From NCBI GenBank assembly GCA_003248805.1, contig QFQY01000052.1:1-30869 (forward strand): a DNA stretch of 30,869 bases. Direction: 5' to 3'. The notes under the pieces were generated by a model that was not told where the DNA came from, made no database searches, and was given only the letters and a program-made list of their open reading frames with translations. The DNA is from Chelatococcus sp. (GTDB lineage Bacteria; Pseudomonadota; Alphaproteobacteria; Rhizobiales; Beijerinckiaceae). The position numbers were made by a program, and so were the translations under genes. Of the stretch, positions 7,389 to 14,792 are shown piece by piece; position 1 is the first letter of the stretch, and each line of letters starts with the position of its first letter.

Positions 7389-8762
7389 TCAGGCTGCCTG
7401 GCGTTCGCTCGCGATCATCATCAGCGGCCGGCGCGGACGCAGGGTGATCTTGAGCGAAGGTTCGGGCGCTTCTCTGGAAGCCGGCGCGAGCTTCAGCGAT
7501 GGCAGCAGCGCAGCCAGGATCGCCACCGCCTCCATCGTCGCAAAGGCGCTGCCGATGCAGATGCGCGGGCCGGCGCCGAAGGGCAGATACGCATAGCGAT
7601 GCCGCCCCTTGCTGGCCTCGGGCAGGAAGCGGGCCGGATCGAAGCGCGCCGGTGCGCTCCACAGCTTTTCATGCCTGTGCACCGCCTGGATCGGAACATA
7701 GAGGGTCGTCCCTTGCCCTAGCGAGAGACCGCCGAGGTCGAACGGCTTCTCGACCTGCCGGGTGATGACCGGAGCCGGCGGGTAAAGCCGCATCGATTCC
7801 TGGAAGACGGCCTTGGTGAAGCTCAGCTGAGCGACATGCTCCGGTGCGAGCGCCGCCCCCAGCGTGACGCGTGCGATCTCGTCCAGCACCTGCTGCTCGA
7901 TGTCCGGATGCTCGGCGAGCAGGTGAAGGGTCCAGGCGAGGCCGAGCGCAGTCGTCTCGTGGCCGGCGGTGATGAAGGTCAGCAGGTTGTCGACGATGTC
8001 GGAATCCCGCATGGCGCGGCCGGTTTCGGGGTCGGTCGCATCGAGCAGCATGTCGAGAAGGTCGCCGCTGCGGCTGCCGGCGGCGCGCCGGGCCGTCACC
8101 AGCTCGCCGATGCTCTCGCGCAGATAACCCGTCGCAGCCCGCGCCCGGGCCCGGCCGGGATAGGGAACCCATTCGGGCAGGCCCAGCATGGTGTAGGCGA
8201 AGACATAGCTCGTCGGTTCGAGATAATCGGTGATCGAGCGCTCGACGCGCCCGACATCCAGGCTCGCGCTGCCCGACAGCATCGTCTCGACGATGATGGC
8301 GAAGGTCGTGCGCATCATCTCATGGCCGATGTCGAGCGCACCGCTCGTCGACTGCCAGCGCCTTTTCGTGTCCTCCGCCGCACCGATCATCGCGGGCAGG
8401 AAGCCGAGCAGCTTCTCATGCTGGAAACCGGCCGCGACCGACTGACGCTGCCAGCGCCAATGCGCGCCTTCCGCCGTCAGAAGGCCGTCTCCGAGAGCCG
8501 GGCCTAGCACCTTGCGCGCGATCTCGCCCTTGTCGAGCGAGGCGGCGTTCTTGACGAGCGCGTCCTGAATCAGCGCCGGATCGCAGACATAGAGGCTCTG
8601 GCGCCCGGCAACGCTGGCCAGCACCAGCTTTTCGCGGAAGATCTCGGGCGGGAGCGCCGTCAGGGGATTGCGCAGGATGGCGGCGAACAGCCCGAGCGGC
8701 GAGCGCCGCGTTTCGACGAGACCGTCGGCTTCGATCCGGGCCTGGTTGACGGCGATGTTCAT
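7389..8762 (-). CDS. Cytochrome P450 monooxygenase
   Basis: A soluble 457-residue P450. The I-helix oxygen-activation motif is AGHETT (266-271), the K-helix ExxR is ESMR (322-325), and the heme loop is FGAGPRICIG with the axial ligand Cys402. It has no membrane anchor. The run RLYPPAPVITRQ and the order of motifs recall bacterial class-II-like P450s related to CYP102/CYP4 rather than camphor-type P450s; this placement is inference. No ferredoxin or reductase gene is adjacent, so the redox partner must come from elsewhere. The reading frame stays open for 59 more codons upstream, but GGAGAG before the ATG at 8760-8762 and the amphipathic start of a normal P450 support this start. Substrate unknown. 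Confidence 0.93.
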   Translation of the reverse strand: MNIAVNQARIEADGLVETRRSPLGLFAAILRNPLTALPPEIFREKLVLASVAGRQSLYVCDPALIQDALVKNAASLDKGEIARKVLGPALGDGLLTAEGAHWRWQRQSVAAGFQHEKLLGFLPAMIGAAEDTKRRWQSTSGALDIGHEMMRTTFAIIVETMLSGSASLDVGRVERSITDYLEPTSYVFAYTMLGLPEWVPYPGRARARAATGYLRESIGELVTARRAAGSRSGDLLDMLLDATDPETGRAMRDSDIVDNLLTFITAGHETTALGLAWTLHLLAEHPDIEQQVLDEIARVTLGAALAPEHVAQLSFTKAVFQESMRLYPPAPVITRQVEKPFDLGGLSLGQGTTLYVPIQAVHRHEKLWSAPARFDPARFLPEASKGRHRYAYLPFGAGPRICIGSAFATMEAVAILAALLPSLKLAPASREAPEPSLKITLRPRRPLMMIASERQAA

Positions 8763-8950
8763 CCGCGTCTCTCCGCTGCCGTTTGATGGCAGATGGTCAA
8801 CTGGGACTCGAAATGTGGCGATAAAAGACGGTGCGACGGCAGCGGGCTTTCCCTTCCGCCCCGAACCGCCTAAATCAGCGCGGCGCTCGCGGCCCCGCCG
8901 CCGGGCAAACCCATTTCCGCCGATGTGCGGCCAGAACAACGGAACAGCCC

Positions 8951-9652
8951 ATGTCGCTCGTCGATTCCGTCCGCAAGGTGATCGTGCCCATCCACAAGGA
9001 AGGCTACGTCTTCATCGCCATCGCGCTGGTCGCGACGATCGTGCTCGCCAATCTCTGGTCGCCCTTCGGCTGGATCGGCGCGATCATCACCGTCTGGATC
9101 TGCTATTTCTTCCGCGATCCCGTCCGCATCACGCCGCAGCGCGAGGGGCTGGTGATCTCGCCGGCCGACGGCCTCGTCAGCCAGATCGCCTCGGCCCTGC
9201 CGCCGCCGGAGCTGAACCTCCCGGCCGAGCCGATGACGCGCATCTCGATCTTCATGAACGTGTTCGACTGCCATGTGAACCGTGCCCCCGTGCCGGGACG
9301 CATCGTGAAGATGGCCTATACGCCCGGCCTCTTCCTCAATGCCGAGCTCGACAAGGCGAGCGACGACAACGAGCGCAACGCGCTGGCGATCGAGACATCG
9401 GCCGGCATCGTCGGCGTCGTCCAGATCGCCGGCCTGATCGCCCGGCGCATCGTGCCCTTCGTCAAGGAAGGCGACGCCATCGGCACCGGCGAGCGTTTCG
9501 GTCTGATCCGCTTCGGTTCGCGCGTCGACGTCTATCTGCCGACCAGCGTCGTGCCGCTCGTGGGCGAGGGCCAGACCGCGATCGCCGGCGAGACCGTGCT
9601 GGCCGACATGTCGGGCAACGAGCCGGCTGCGCGCGCCTTCCGCGGCATCTGA
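8951..9652 (+). CDS. psd: Phosphatidylserine decarboxylase
   Basis: Converts phosphatidylserine to phosphatidylethanolamine at the inner membrane. It is 233 residues long, the short form found in alphaproteobacteria. The N-terminus has two membrane-associated stretches (about 18-35 and 38-52), the middle has SIFMNVFDCHVNRAPVPG and the C-terminal part has RFGSRVDVYLP. In this family the proenzyme cleaves itself between the Gly and Ser of that motif to give a pyruvoyl cofactor on the alpha chain. The frame is open upstream, but MSLVDSVRK and a GGAA eight bases before support the ATG at 8951. It works with pssA, found two genes downstream. Confidence 0.95.
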   Translation: MSLVDSVRKVIVPIHKEGYVFIAIALVATIVLANLWSPFGWIGAIITVWICYFFRDPVRITPQREGLVISPADGLVSQIASALPPPELNLPAEPMTRISIFMNVFDCHVNRAPVPGRIVKMAYTPGLFLNAELDKASDDNERNALAIETSAGIVGVVQIAGLIARRIVPFVKEGDAIGTGERFGLIRFGSRVDVYLPTSVVPLVGEGQTAIAGETVLADMSGNEPAARAFRGI

Positions 9653-9761
9653 GGCGGGCCGTTTCGGTCGCCGCGCCAAGGGACCACCGCGCGCTCGCCC
9701 GAACTAGCCTCTAACTCTCGCCGCTATTAGCATGAAACGAAATTGATTGCCCGGGGGGAAG

Positions 9762-10301
9762 ATGTCGAGTTTGGTTCGTCTCGCGACGCTGGCAGCGCTG
9801 TTCGTCAGTGCTGCCGGATCTCTGGCGCATGCGCAGGGCACATTCGAGGTCGATACCAACCGCTGGGGCGGCGACATCAGCAAGTTCCAGATCGGCAAGA
9901 ACCCGCTCGACTGCCAGCAGGCTTGTTCCCGGGAAAGGCGTTGCGCGGCATGGAGCTACGTGCAGGGTCCCCAGCTTTGCTACCTCAAGGGTTCGCCGCA
10001 GACTCCCACGGTCGCCAAAGGCGTCATCTCGGGCGTGGTGCGGGCGCCGGGCAACCCGCCGCCGCAGACCTCGGCGGTCAAGGCGGTGACGCCGCCCCCG
10101 TACATCGCGGCTTCGTGCCGGGCAGTTTACATCCGTCACTTCACCAGGCCGAGCGCGAGGGCGTTGGCTGTCGGTCCCCGTGGCTGCAGCTCGCATTATG
10201 GGGCCCGGACGGTCGACGAGGCGATTTCGCGGGCGCTTGCGGCTTGCGCCAAGGTCAACCGCGGCGTCGCTTGTCGGATCGAAGAGACGTCCGGCCGCTG
10301 A
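9762..10301 (+). CDS. Secreted PAN/apple-domain protein
   Basis: A 179-residue exported protein. The signal peptide runs over MSSLVRLATLAALFVSAAG with likely cleavage after AHA-Q. A PAN/apple-type domain follows: DCQQACSRERRCAAWSY and QLCYLKGS give the expected pattern of four cysteines that form nested disulfides. A linker (APGNPPPQTSA) leads to a second cysteine-containing region (SCRAVYIRHF, RGCSSHYGA, AACAKVNRGVACRI) that I do not recognise. PAN domains usually bind proteins or carbohydrates; the ligand here is unknown. It sits between psd and pssA, two genes usually adjacent in this group. A TTG lies 15 bases upstream, but the GGGGGGAAG ribosome site fits the ATG. Confidence 0.75.
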   Translation: MSSLVRLATLAALFVSAAGSLAHAQGTFEVDTNRWGGDISKFQIGKNPLDCQQACSRERRCAAWSYVQGPQLCYLKGSPQTPTVAKGVISGVVRAPGNPPPQTSAVKAVTPPPYIAASCRAVYIRHFTRPSARALAVGPRGCSSHYGARTVDEAISRALAACAKVNRGVACRIEETSGR

Positions 10302-10346
10302 GGCTGCTATAGCCTGTCGCCGCGAAACCGCGTATCTCCGCACGCC

Positions 10347-11192
10347 ATGAGCGACCTGTTCCCCCCCTTCGAGCCCGAGCGCGTCGAATCGAAGCGCGCC
10401 CGCTTCAAGCCGATCCCGTTCCGGCTGATCGCGCCCAACGTCGTCACCCTGCTGGCGCTATGCCTCGGCCTGACGGCGATGCGCCTCGTCGTCGAGGGCA
10501 AGCTCGAGGTCGCGACCATCTGCATCCTGGTCGCCGCCGCGCTCGACGGCGTGGACGGGCGCCTGGCCCGGTTGCTGAAGGGCACCTCGCGCTTCGGCGC
10601 GGAGCTCGATTCGCTCTCCGACTTCGTCAATTTCGGCGTCGCCACCGGCTATGTGCTGTGGATCTTCGTGCTGCACGACCTGCGCTCCTTCGGCTGGATC
10701 GCCGTGCTGACGCTGGCTTGCGCGATGGCCCTGAGGCTGGCGCGCTTCAACGTCATGATCGACGATCCCAACCGTCCGGAATGGCAGAAGGACTTCTTCG
10801 TCGGCATGCCGGCGCCCGCCGGCGCGATCACCGCCATGCTGCCGCTCTATCTGCAGTTCATCGGCGTGCCGGTGCAGGAATACGGCGCTCCGCTGGTCGG
10901 GCTCTACATCCTCTTCATCGCCTTCCTGACGATCTCGCGGATTCCCTGCTATGCGGGCAAGACGCTCGGCGCGCGCGTACCGCGCGACAGGGTGCTGCCG
11001 ATCTTCGTCGCCGTCGTCATCGTCGCCGGACTGCTCTTCGCATACCCCTTCGAGATGCTGACCTTCATCGTCGTCGCCTATCTCGGGGCGATCCCGCTCA
11101 GCGTCGCCCGCTATCGCAGGCTGGAGCGTGAGCATGCGGCCGCCGCGGCCGAGCCCGCGCCGCCGGCCGAAGAGCCAGCCGGGACCGCGTAG
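10347..11192 (+). CDS. pssA: CDP-diacylglycerol-serine O-phosphatidyltransferase
   Basis: Makes phosphatidylserine from CDP-diacylglycerol and serine, the substrate for Psd. The 281 residues carry the CDP-alcohol phosphatidyltransferase signature DGVDGRLARLL, then FGAELDSLSD, which supplies the metal-binding aspartates. About eight hydrophobic segments follow from residue 28 to 255, as in the membrane form of PssA. The C-terminal tail is rich in Ala, Pro and Glu and probably disordered. No strong ribosome site precedes the ATG. It lies on the same strand as psd and the PAN gene with short gaps and could share their transcript. Confidence 0.94.
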   Translation: MSDLFPPFEPERVESKRARFKPIPFRLIAPNVVTLLALCLGLTAMRLVVEGKLEVATICILVAAALDGVDGRLARLLKGTSRFGAELDSLSDFVNFGVATGYVLWIFVLHDLRSFGWIAVLTLACAMALRLARFNVMIDDPNRPEWQKDFFVGMPAPAGAITAMLPLYLQFIGVPVQEYGAPLVGLYILFIAFLTISRIPCYAGKTLGARVPRDRVLPIFVAVVIVAGLLFAYPFEMLTFIVVAYLGAIPLSVARYRRLEREHAAAAAEPAPPAEEPAGTA

Positions 11193-11247
11193 GCAGACAC
11201 CCGCCCGGCGACAGGCCGTTCGGGCGAGGGAGGCCGCGGATCGGGCG

Positions 11248-11634
11248 TCAGCGGGCGCGCCGGCCGGTCAGCCGGGCCGCATTCGCGCTGACGCGCTTGG
11301 AGAAGGGCTCGAGCGTGCTGTTCGCGGCCTTGGCGGCGGCTTCCGCCGCGTCGAAGCTCGTCAGCGGCGCGAAGGCGAGCTCCAGCCAGAACATGGTCGC
11401 GGCGTGCCCAGCCGCGAGCGTGCTTTCCAGCGTCGCGGAAACCTTCTCCGTCACGGCCCGCGTCGCTTCGCGCTGGCCGCGGGCATTGCCGAGGGCGCCC
11501 TGCATCAGCAGCGGCATCCGCATCGCGATGGTCAGGCCGGCTTCGGCATGCATGGTCATGACGCGCGTCGCGAGAGCCTGCGTCTCGGATCGCGTCCCTG
11601 CGCCGGACCGCGGCCGTCTGGTGGATGACGCCAT
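11248..11634 (-). CDS. Phasin-like protein
   Basis: A 128-residue, mostly helical protein with no signal peptide. The sequence is rich in Ala, Met and Leu heptad-like runs (TRVMTMHAEAGLTIAMRMP, then AATMFWLELAFAPLTSF) and ends FSKRVSANAARLTGR, a layout typical of phasins, which coat polyhydroxyalkanoate granules. This is an assignment by general character, so it is uncertain. The start is also uncertain: the frame runs on upstream to 11841, but MASSTRRPRSG with GGAG 12 bases upstream looks best. It converges on pssA. No other granule genes are nearby. Confidence 0.55.
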   Translation of the reverse strand: MASSTRRPRSGAGTRSETQALATRVMTMHAEAGLTIAMRMPLLMQGALGNARGQREATRAVTEKVSATLESTLAAGHAATMFWLELAFAPLTSFDAAEAAAKAANSTLEPFSKRVSANAARLTGRRAR

Positions 11635-12052
11635 GCTGGGGAAGTCTCCGGGGAGCCTGATGGGGGCTTCGGCACGAACCGATGCTGCCATCATGGGAAG
11701 GCGGGCGGCATATGGGCAGCCCATGGCGGGACTTGTCCAGTCCAATTTATGCGCATGGGGCATGGTTTGGCGGTATGGTTTCGCCGGCCTTGCGTTGAAA
11801 GCATCGCGCTTCGGCCGGATCGACAAACATTCGAACGCCATTCGGCTCGCTCTTCCGCCGCTGCGCGACGCGATCCCGATATCGGCGGCGCGGCCTTCCC
11901 GCAGCCCTCCGGGCGCGCGGCCTGCGAAAGACCGGTTCCCACTTTTCCGCGCGATGCTTTAGAGCAGTGTCCCAGCCGGCGGCTTCCTCGCGAAGCCGCT
12001 TCCACCAGCCGAGCGGGCGCCGTTCAGGGTCCGTCAGCCATCGAGCCGCGTC
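11635..12052. other. Intergenic region between phasin-like gene and maf
   Basis: About 420 bases between divergent genes. It contains an inverted copy of the dispersed repeat (11924-11969) and a hairpin GGCTTC/GAAGCC (11981-11986, 11992-11997). The stretch near 11728-11745 has GGACT-N5-AGTCC, a weak palindrome near the phasin-like gene. No convincing gene or promoter seen. Confidence 0.45.
11924..11969 (-). repeat. Dispersed repeat, copy C (inverted)
   Basis: On the minus strand it reads CTCTAAAGCATCG, then GGAAAAGTGGGAACCGGT, the same family as the copies at 6786 and 12701 but in the opposite direction. The CGGT part is closer to the common form of this repeat than in the other two copies. 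Confidence 0.6.
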
Positions 12053-12703
12053 GTGAGCCTGTTCGCCTCTCCCAAACATCCCGGCTGGCGGCCGATGCTG
12101 GTGCTGGCGTCGGCTTCGCCGCGCCGGCTCGCGCTGCTGGAGCAGGTCGGGCTGAAGCCGGACGCCCTGTTGCCGGCCGATCTCGACGAGAGCCCCCACA
12201 AGGGCGAGCGGCCGCGCGACCTCGCCTTGCGGCTCGCCCGCGAAAAGGCCGAGGCCGCCATCCTCGGCGCGAAGCCGCGCGCCGACCTCGAAGGCTGCTA
12301 CATCGTCGCGGCCGACACGGTGGTCGCCGTCGGGCGGCGCATCCTGCCCAAGGCCGAGATCGTCGACGAGGCCGCCGCCTGCCTGCGCCTGCTCTCGGGC
12401 CGCGCCCACCGTGTCTATACGGCCGTCGCACTGGTCACGCCCGGCGGCGCCATCCGCGAGCGCGTCGTCGAGACGCGGCTGCGTTTCAAGCGCCTCTCCA
12501 GCGAGGATATCGAGCACTATCTCGCCTCGGGCGAATGGCGCGGCAAGGCCGGGGGCTATGCCATCCAGGGCATCGCCGGCTCCTTCGTCGTCAAGCTCGT
12601 CGGGTCCTACAGCGCCGTCGTCGGCCTGCCTCTGCACGAGACCGTCAACCTGCTGGGCGGGGAGGGCTTCCCCATCCGCTTCGGCTGGATGAACGTCGCC
12701 TAG
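12053..12703 (+). CDS. maf: Maf-type nucleotide pyrophosphatase
   Basis: House-cleaning enzyme that hydrolyses non-standard or surplus nucleoside triphosphates. Conserved motifs: LVLASASPRRLALL (about 16-29), RLAREKAEA, VAADTVVAVG with the catalytic Asp, SGRAHRVYTAVAL and GKAGGYAIQGIAGSFV. The GKAGGYAIQG form is typical of the YhdE-like subgroup that prefers dTTP and UTP rather than the YceF-like subgroup. The start is uncertain: a GTG at 12053 gives 216 residues, while an ATG at 12095 just before LVLASASPRR would give 202; neither has a strong ribosome site. Its TAG stop is the first three bases of a dispersed repeat. In many relatives yacG follows directly; here it lies 2 kb away. Confidence 0.92.
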   Translation: MSLFASPKHPGWRPMLVLASASPRRLALLEQVGLKPDALLPADLDESPHKGERPRDLALRLAREKAEAAILGAKPRADLEGCYIVAADTVVAVGRRILPKAEIVDEAAACLRLLSGRAHRVYTAVALVTPGGAIRERVVETRLRFKRLSSEDIEHYLASGEWRGKAGGYAIQGIAGSFVVKLVGSYSAVVGLPLHETVNLLGGEGFPIRFGWMNVA

Positions 12704-12750
12704 GGTATCGGCCCGAAAAGTGGAGCGCGATCTTCGGGAAAAGCCGATGC
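12701..12750 (+). repeat. Dispersed repeat, copy B
   Basis: Begins TAGGGTATCGG, then CCCGAAAAGTGGAGCGCGA, then TTCGGGAAAAGCCGATGC. ATCGGC (12706-12711) pairs with GCCGAT (12743-12748), and CCGAA with TTCGG inside, so the whole unit can fold into one stem-loop. It starts exactly at the maf stop codon. Confidence 0.75.
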
Positions 12751-12763
12751 AATATCAAATATT

Positions 12764-12804
12764 TAGAGGATCGGACTGAATACGATATTCAGTCCGATCC
12801 TCTA
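12764..12804. repeat. Perfect 19-bp palindrome
   Basis: Arm TAGAGGATCGGACTGAATA (12764-12782), a three-base centre CGA, and its exact reverse complement (12786-12804). The first bases, TAGAGGATCGG, resemble the start of the adjacent dispersed repeat (TAGAGCATCGG), so this may be a second element of a related type. There is no T-run, so simple terminator function is not indicated. Confidence 0.8.
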
Positions 12805-12840
12805 GCGCCGGGCGGCTTCCCCATCGCGGATCGACTTTAT

Positions 12841-12856
12841 TCAACCAGGTGGTTGA
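12841..12856. promoter_or_regulatory. Operator 1 of the arsR-like gene, overlapping -35
   Basis: TCAACCAGGTGGTTGA is a palindrome with seven-base arms around GG. It shares TCAAC-N6-GTTGA with a second site at 12881-12896. Its right end overlaps a consensus -35 TTGACA (12853-12858); 17 bases later stands GATATT (12876-12881) as -10. Autorepression by the ArsR-family protein encoded just downstream is inferred. Confidence 0.7.
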
Positions 12857-12876
12857 CAATCTGAGATCGTGCGTCG

Positions 12877-12900
12877 ATATTCAACTCTATGGTTGAATAT
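12877..12900. promoter_or_regulatory. Operator 2, overlapping -10 and start codon
   Basis: ATATTCAAC (12877-12885) and GTTGAATAT (12892-12900) form a nine-base perfect inverted repeat around TCTATG. The ATG of that centre is the start codon at 12889. With a -10 at 12876-12881, transcription would begin at or within a base or two of that ATG, so the mRNA may be leaderless. Confidence 0.7.
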
Positions 12901-13269
12901 AGCGCCGCTCAATTGGACACGGTCTTTCACGCGCTCGGCGATGCGACGCGCCGGCGGATGCTGCGCGAGCTCGCGGGTGGCGAGCGGACGGTGGGGCAAC
13001 TCGCCGAACCCTTCGCGATCTCGCTCGCCGCCGCCTCGAAGCACATCAAGGCGTTGGAGAATGCCGGGCTGATCCGGCGCGAGGTGCGCGGCCGCACCCA
13101 TCTGTGCCGTCTCGCGCCCGGCCCGCTGGCCGGCGCCCATGCGTGGCTCGGCTTCTACGAGCGCTTCTGGACCGACCGCCTCGACGTGCTGGAGCGGCTG
13201 CTGCGCGAGGAGGACACCGGCAAGGCCGCCTCCACCCCTATTTCCGCCCCCGAAGGAGACCCGTCATGA
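12889..13269 (+). CDS. ArsR-family transcriptional repressor
   Basis: A 126-residue winged-helix regulator. LDTVFHALGDATRRRMLRELAGGERTV is cut here to the family form FHALGDATRRRML, followed by the recognition region LAEPFAISLAAASKHIKALENAGLI and the wing REVRGRTHLCRL. There is no CxC metal site, so it is probably not a metal sensor; ArsR proteins paired with an SRPBCC protein usually respond to organic signals or are unassigned. The start codon lies inside an operator palindrome, and no ribosome site precedes it. Its stop overlaps the next start as ATGA (13266-13269), so the two genes are coupled. Confidence 0.9.
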   Translation: MVEYSAAQLDTVFHALGDATRRRMLRELAGGERTVGQLAEPFAISLAAASKHIKALENAGLIRREVRGRTHLCRLAPGPLAGAHAWLGFYERFWTDRLDVLERLLREEDTGKAASTPISAPEGDPS

Positions 13270-13799
13270 CGGAACTGGCGACACGCGACGGCTATGGCAT
13301 TCTGACCGAACCGGCGACATTGACGATCGAGCGCCTTCTGCCCGGTCCCGTCGAGCGGGTCTGGGCCTATCTCACGCAGGACGAATTGCGCCGGAAATGG
13401 CTGGCCGCGGGCGAGATGGAACTGAAGCTCGGCGCCTCCTTCGAACTCGTCTGGCGCAACGACGAACTGAGCGAGCCTCCCGGCCAGCGGCCTGCCGGCT
13501 TCTCGGAGGAGCACCGGATGGAGAGCCGGATCACCGAGCTCGATCCGCCCCGCAGGCTGTCCTTCACCTGGAACGGCAGCGGCGACGTGACCTTCGACCT
13601 CGAACCCAAGGGTGACGAGGTGCTGCTCACCGTCATCCATCGCCGCATCCGCGACCGCCCGGCCATGCTGATGATCGGGGCCGGCTGGCACATGCATCTC
13701 GATATCCTGGTCGCTCGCGCCAGGGGCGAGGAGCCGGGGCCGTTCTGGGATGGCTGGCTGCGGCTGCGGCAGGACTACGACGGCCGGCTTCCCGCCTGA
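13266..13799 (+). CDS. SRPBCC (AHSA1/START-like) domain protein
   Basis: A 177-residue protein of the Bet v1-like SRPBCC fold, AHSA1 branch. Family features are IERLLPGPVERVWAYLTQDELRRKWL near the N-terminus (given here as PVERVWAYLT and RRKWLA), the RITELDPPRRLSFTW strand pair and the long C-terminal helix with GWHMHLDILVARARG. Such proteins have a deep hydrophobic cavity and usually bind a small lipophilic ligand. They very often follow an ArsR regulator, as here; the ligand or reaction is unknown. It overlaps arsR by four bases. Confidence 0.88.
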   Translation: MTELATRDGYGILTEPATLTIERLLPGPVERVWAYLTQDELRRKWLAAGEMELKLGASFELVWRNDELSEPPGQRPAGFSEEHRMESRITELDPPRRLSFTWNGSGDVTFDLEPKGDEVLLTVIHRRIRDRPAMLMIGAGWHMHLDILVARARGEEPGPFWDGWLRLRQDYDGRLPA

Positions 13800-13866
13800 G
13801 CGGAAGCCGCGAGGGCTGCCCCCGAACACGGCCCGCGCTCGGCCATCGAAGTGGATCTCGCCACGA

Positions 13867-13895
13867 GCGAACGAAGGCTCGCTGGTCTCGTTCGC
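13867..13895. repeat. Inverted repeat between the SRPBCC and SDR genes
   Basis: GCGAACGA (13867-13874) and TCGTTCGC (13888-13895) pair across 13 bases. It lies in the 182-base gap after the SRPBCC gene and may be a terminator-like fold for the arsR pair. No T-run follows. Confidence 0.35.
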
Positions 13896-13981
13896 CCCCG
13901 CACTTGCGATGTGGCCGATTACCCCCGATCCTGCGGGCCGAGCGCGCCAGCCTCACAAGGCGCGCCGGACGGAGGAATGAC

Positions 13982-14792
13982 ATGACGGGACGTTTGAGGG
14001 GCAAGGTCGCCATCGTCGCGGGCGCGGGGTCGATCGGCCCGGGCTGGGGCAACGGCAAGGCGACGGCGGTGTTGTTCGCGCGCGAGGGCGCCAAGGTCAT
14101 CTGCGCCGACATCAGCCGGGACGCGGCCGAGGAGACGGCGGCGATCATTCAAAACGAGGGCGGCCAGGCCTTCGCGTTGCAGACCGACGTGACCAAGGCC
14201 GATGCGATAACCGATCTCGTGGCGCGGACGCTCGGCCGCTACGGCCGCATCGACATCCTCGACAACAATGTCGGCATCGCCGAGGTCGGCGCCGTGACGG
14301 ACCTGGCCGAAGAGGTCTGGGACCGGGTCTTCAAGGTCAATCTCACCGGCGCCTTCCTGGCCATGAAGCATGTCATCCCGGTGATGCAGCGCCAGTTCGA
14401 GGAGACGGGGGAGGGCGGCTCGATCATCAACATCTCCTCCATCGCCTCGATCCGCCACACCGGCATTCCCTATGTCAGCTATTCGGCGAGCAAGGCGGCG
14501 CTGAACCAGATGACACGCACCACGGCCGTGCAATACGCGCCGCAGCAGATCCGCGTGAACGCGATCCTGCCCGGCCTGATGAAGACCCCGATGGTCGAGC
14601 ATTCCGCCGGCCTGGCGCAGGTCTATGCCGGTGGCGATGTGGAAGGCGCGCGCGGCACAGGTTCCGATGGGGCATATGGGCGAGGCCTGGGACGTCGCCA
14701 ACGCGGCGCTCTTCCTTGCCAGCGACGAGGCGCGCTATGTCACCGGCATCGAACTCGTGGTCGATGGTGGAGTGACCCTGAAATATGGCTGA
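13982..14792 (+). pseudogene. Frameshifted SDR-family oxidoreductase
   Basis: Classical short-chain dehydrogenase/reductase, NAD(P)-dependent, broken by a frameshift near 14634-14650. The first part has the Rossmann start VAIVAGAGSIGPGWGNG (9-25), DNNVG (94-98), INISS (150-153) and the catalytic pair in YSASK (Tyr167, Lys171). After VYAGGDVE the frame leaves the family. The lost tail is intact in another frame: MWKARAAQVPMGHMGEAW, then ARYVTGIELVVDGG, ending at TGA 14790-14792. As it stands, translation would run on to 14926 through yacG in a wrong frame. GCGATG at the break suggests loss of 11 bases between two such repeats, though a sequencing error is possible. Ribosome site GGAGGA precedes the ATG. 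Substrate unknown. Confidence 0.8.

Noticed and set aside
8763..8939. N-terminal extension of the P450
   Set aside because: The frame is open, but the extra residues are Arg/Gly-rich and unlike P450 N-termini, and GGAGAG fits the ATG at 8760-8762.
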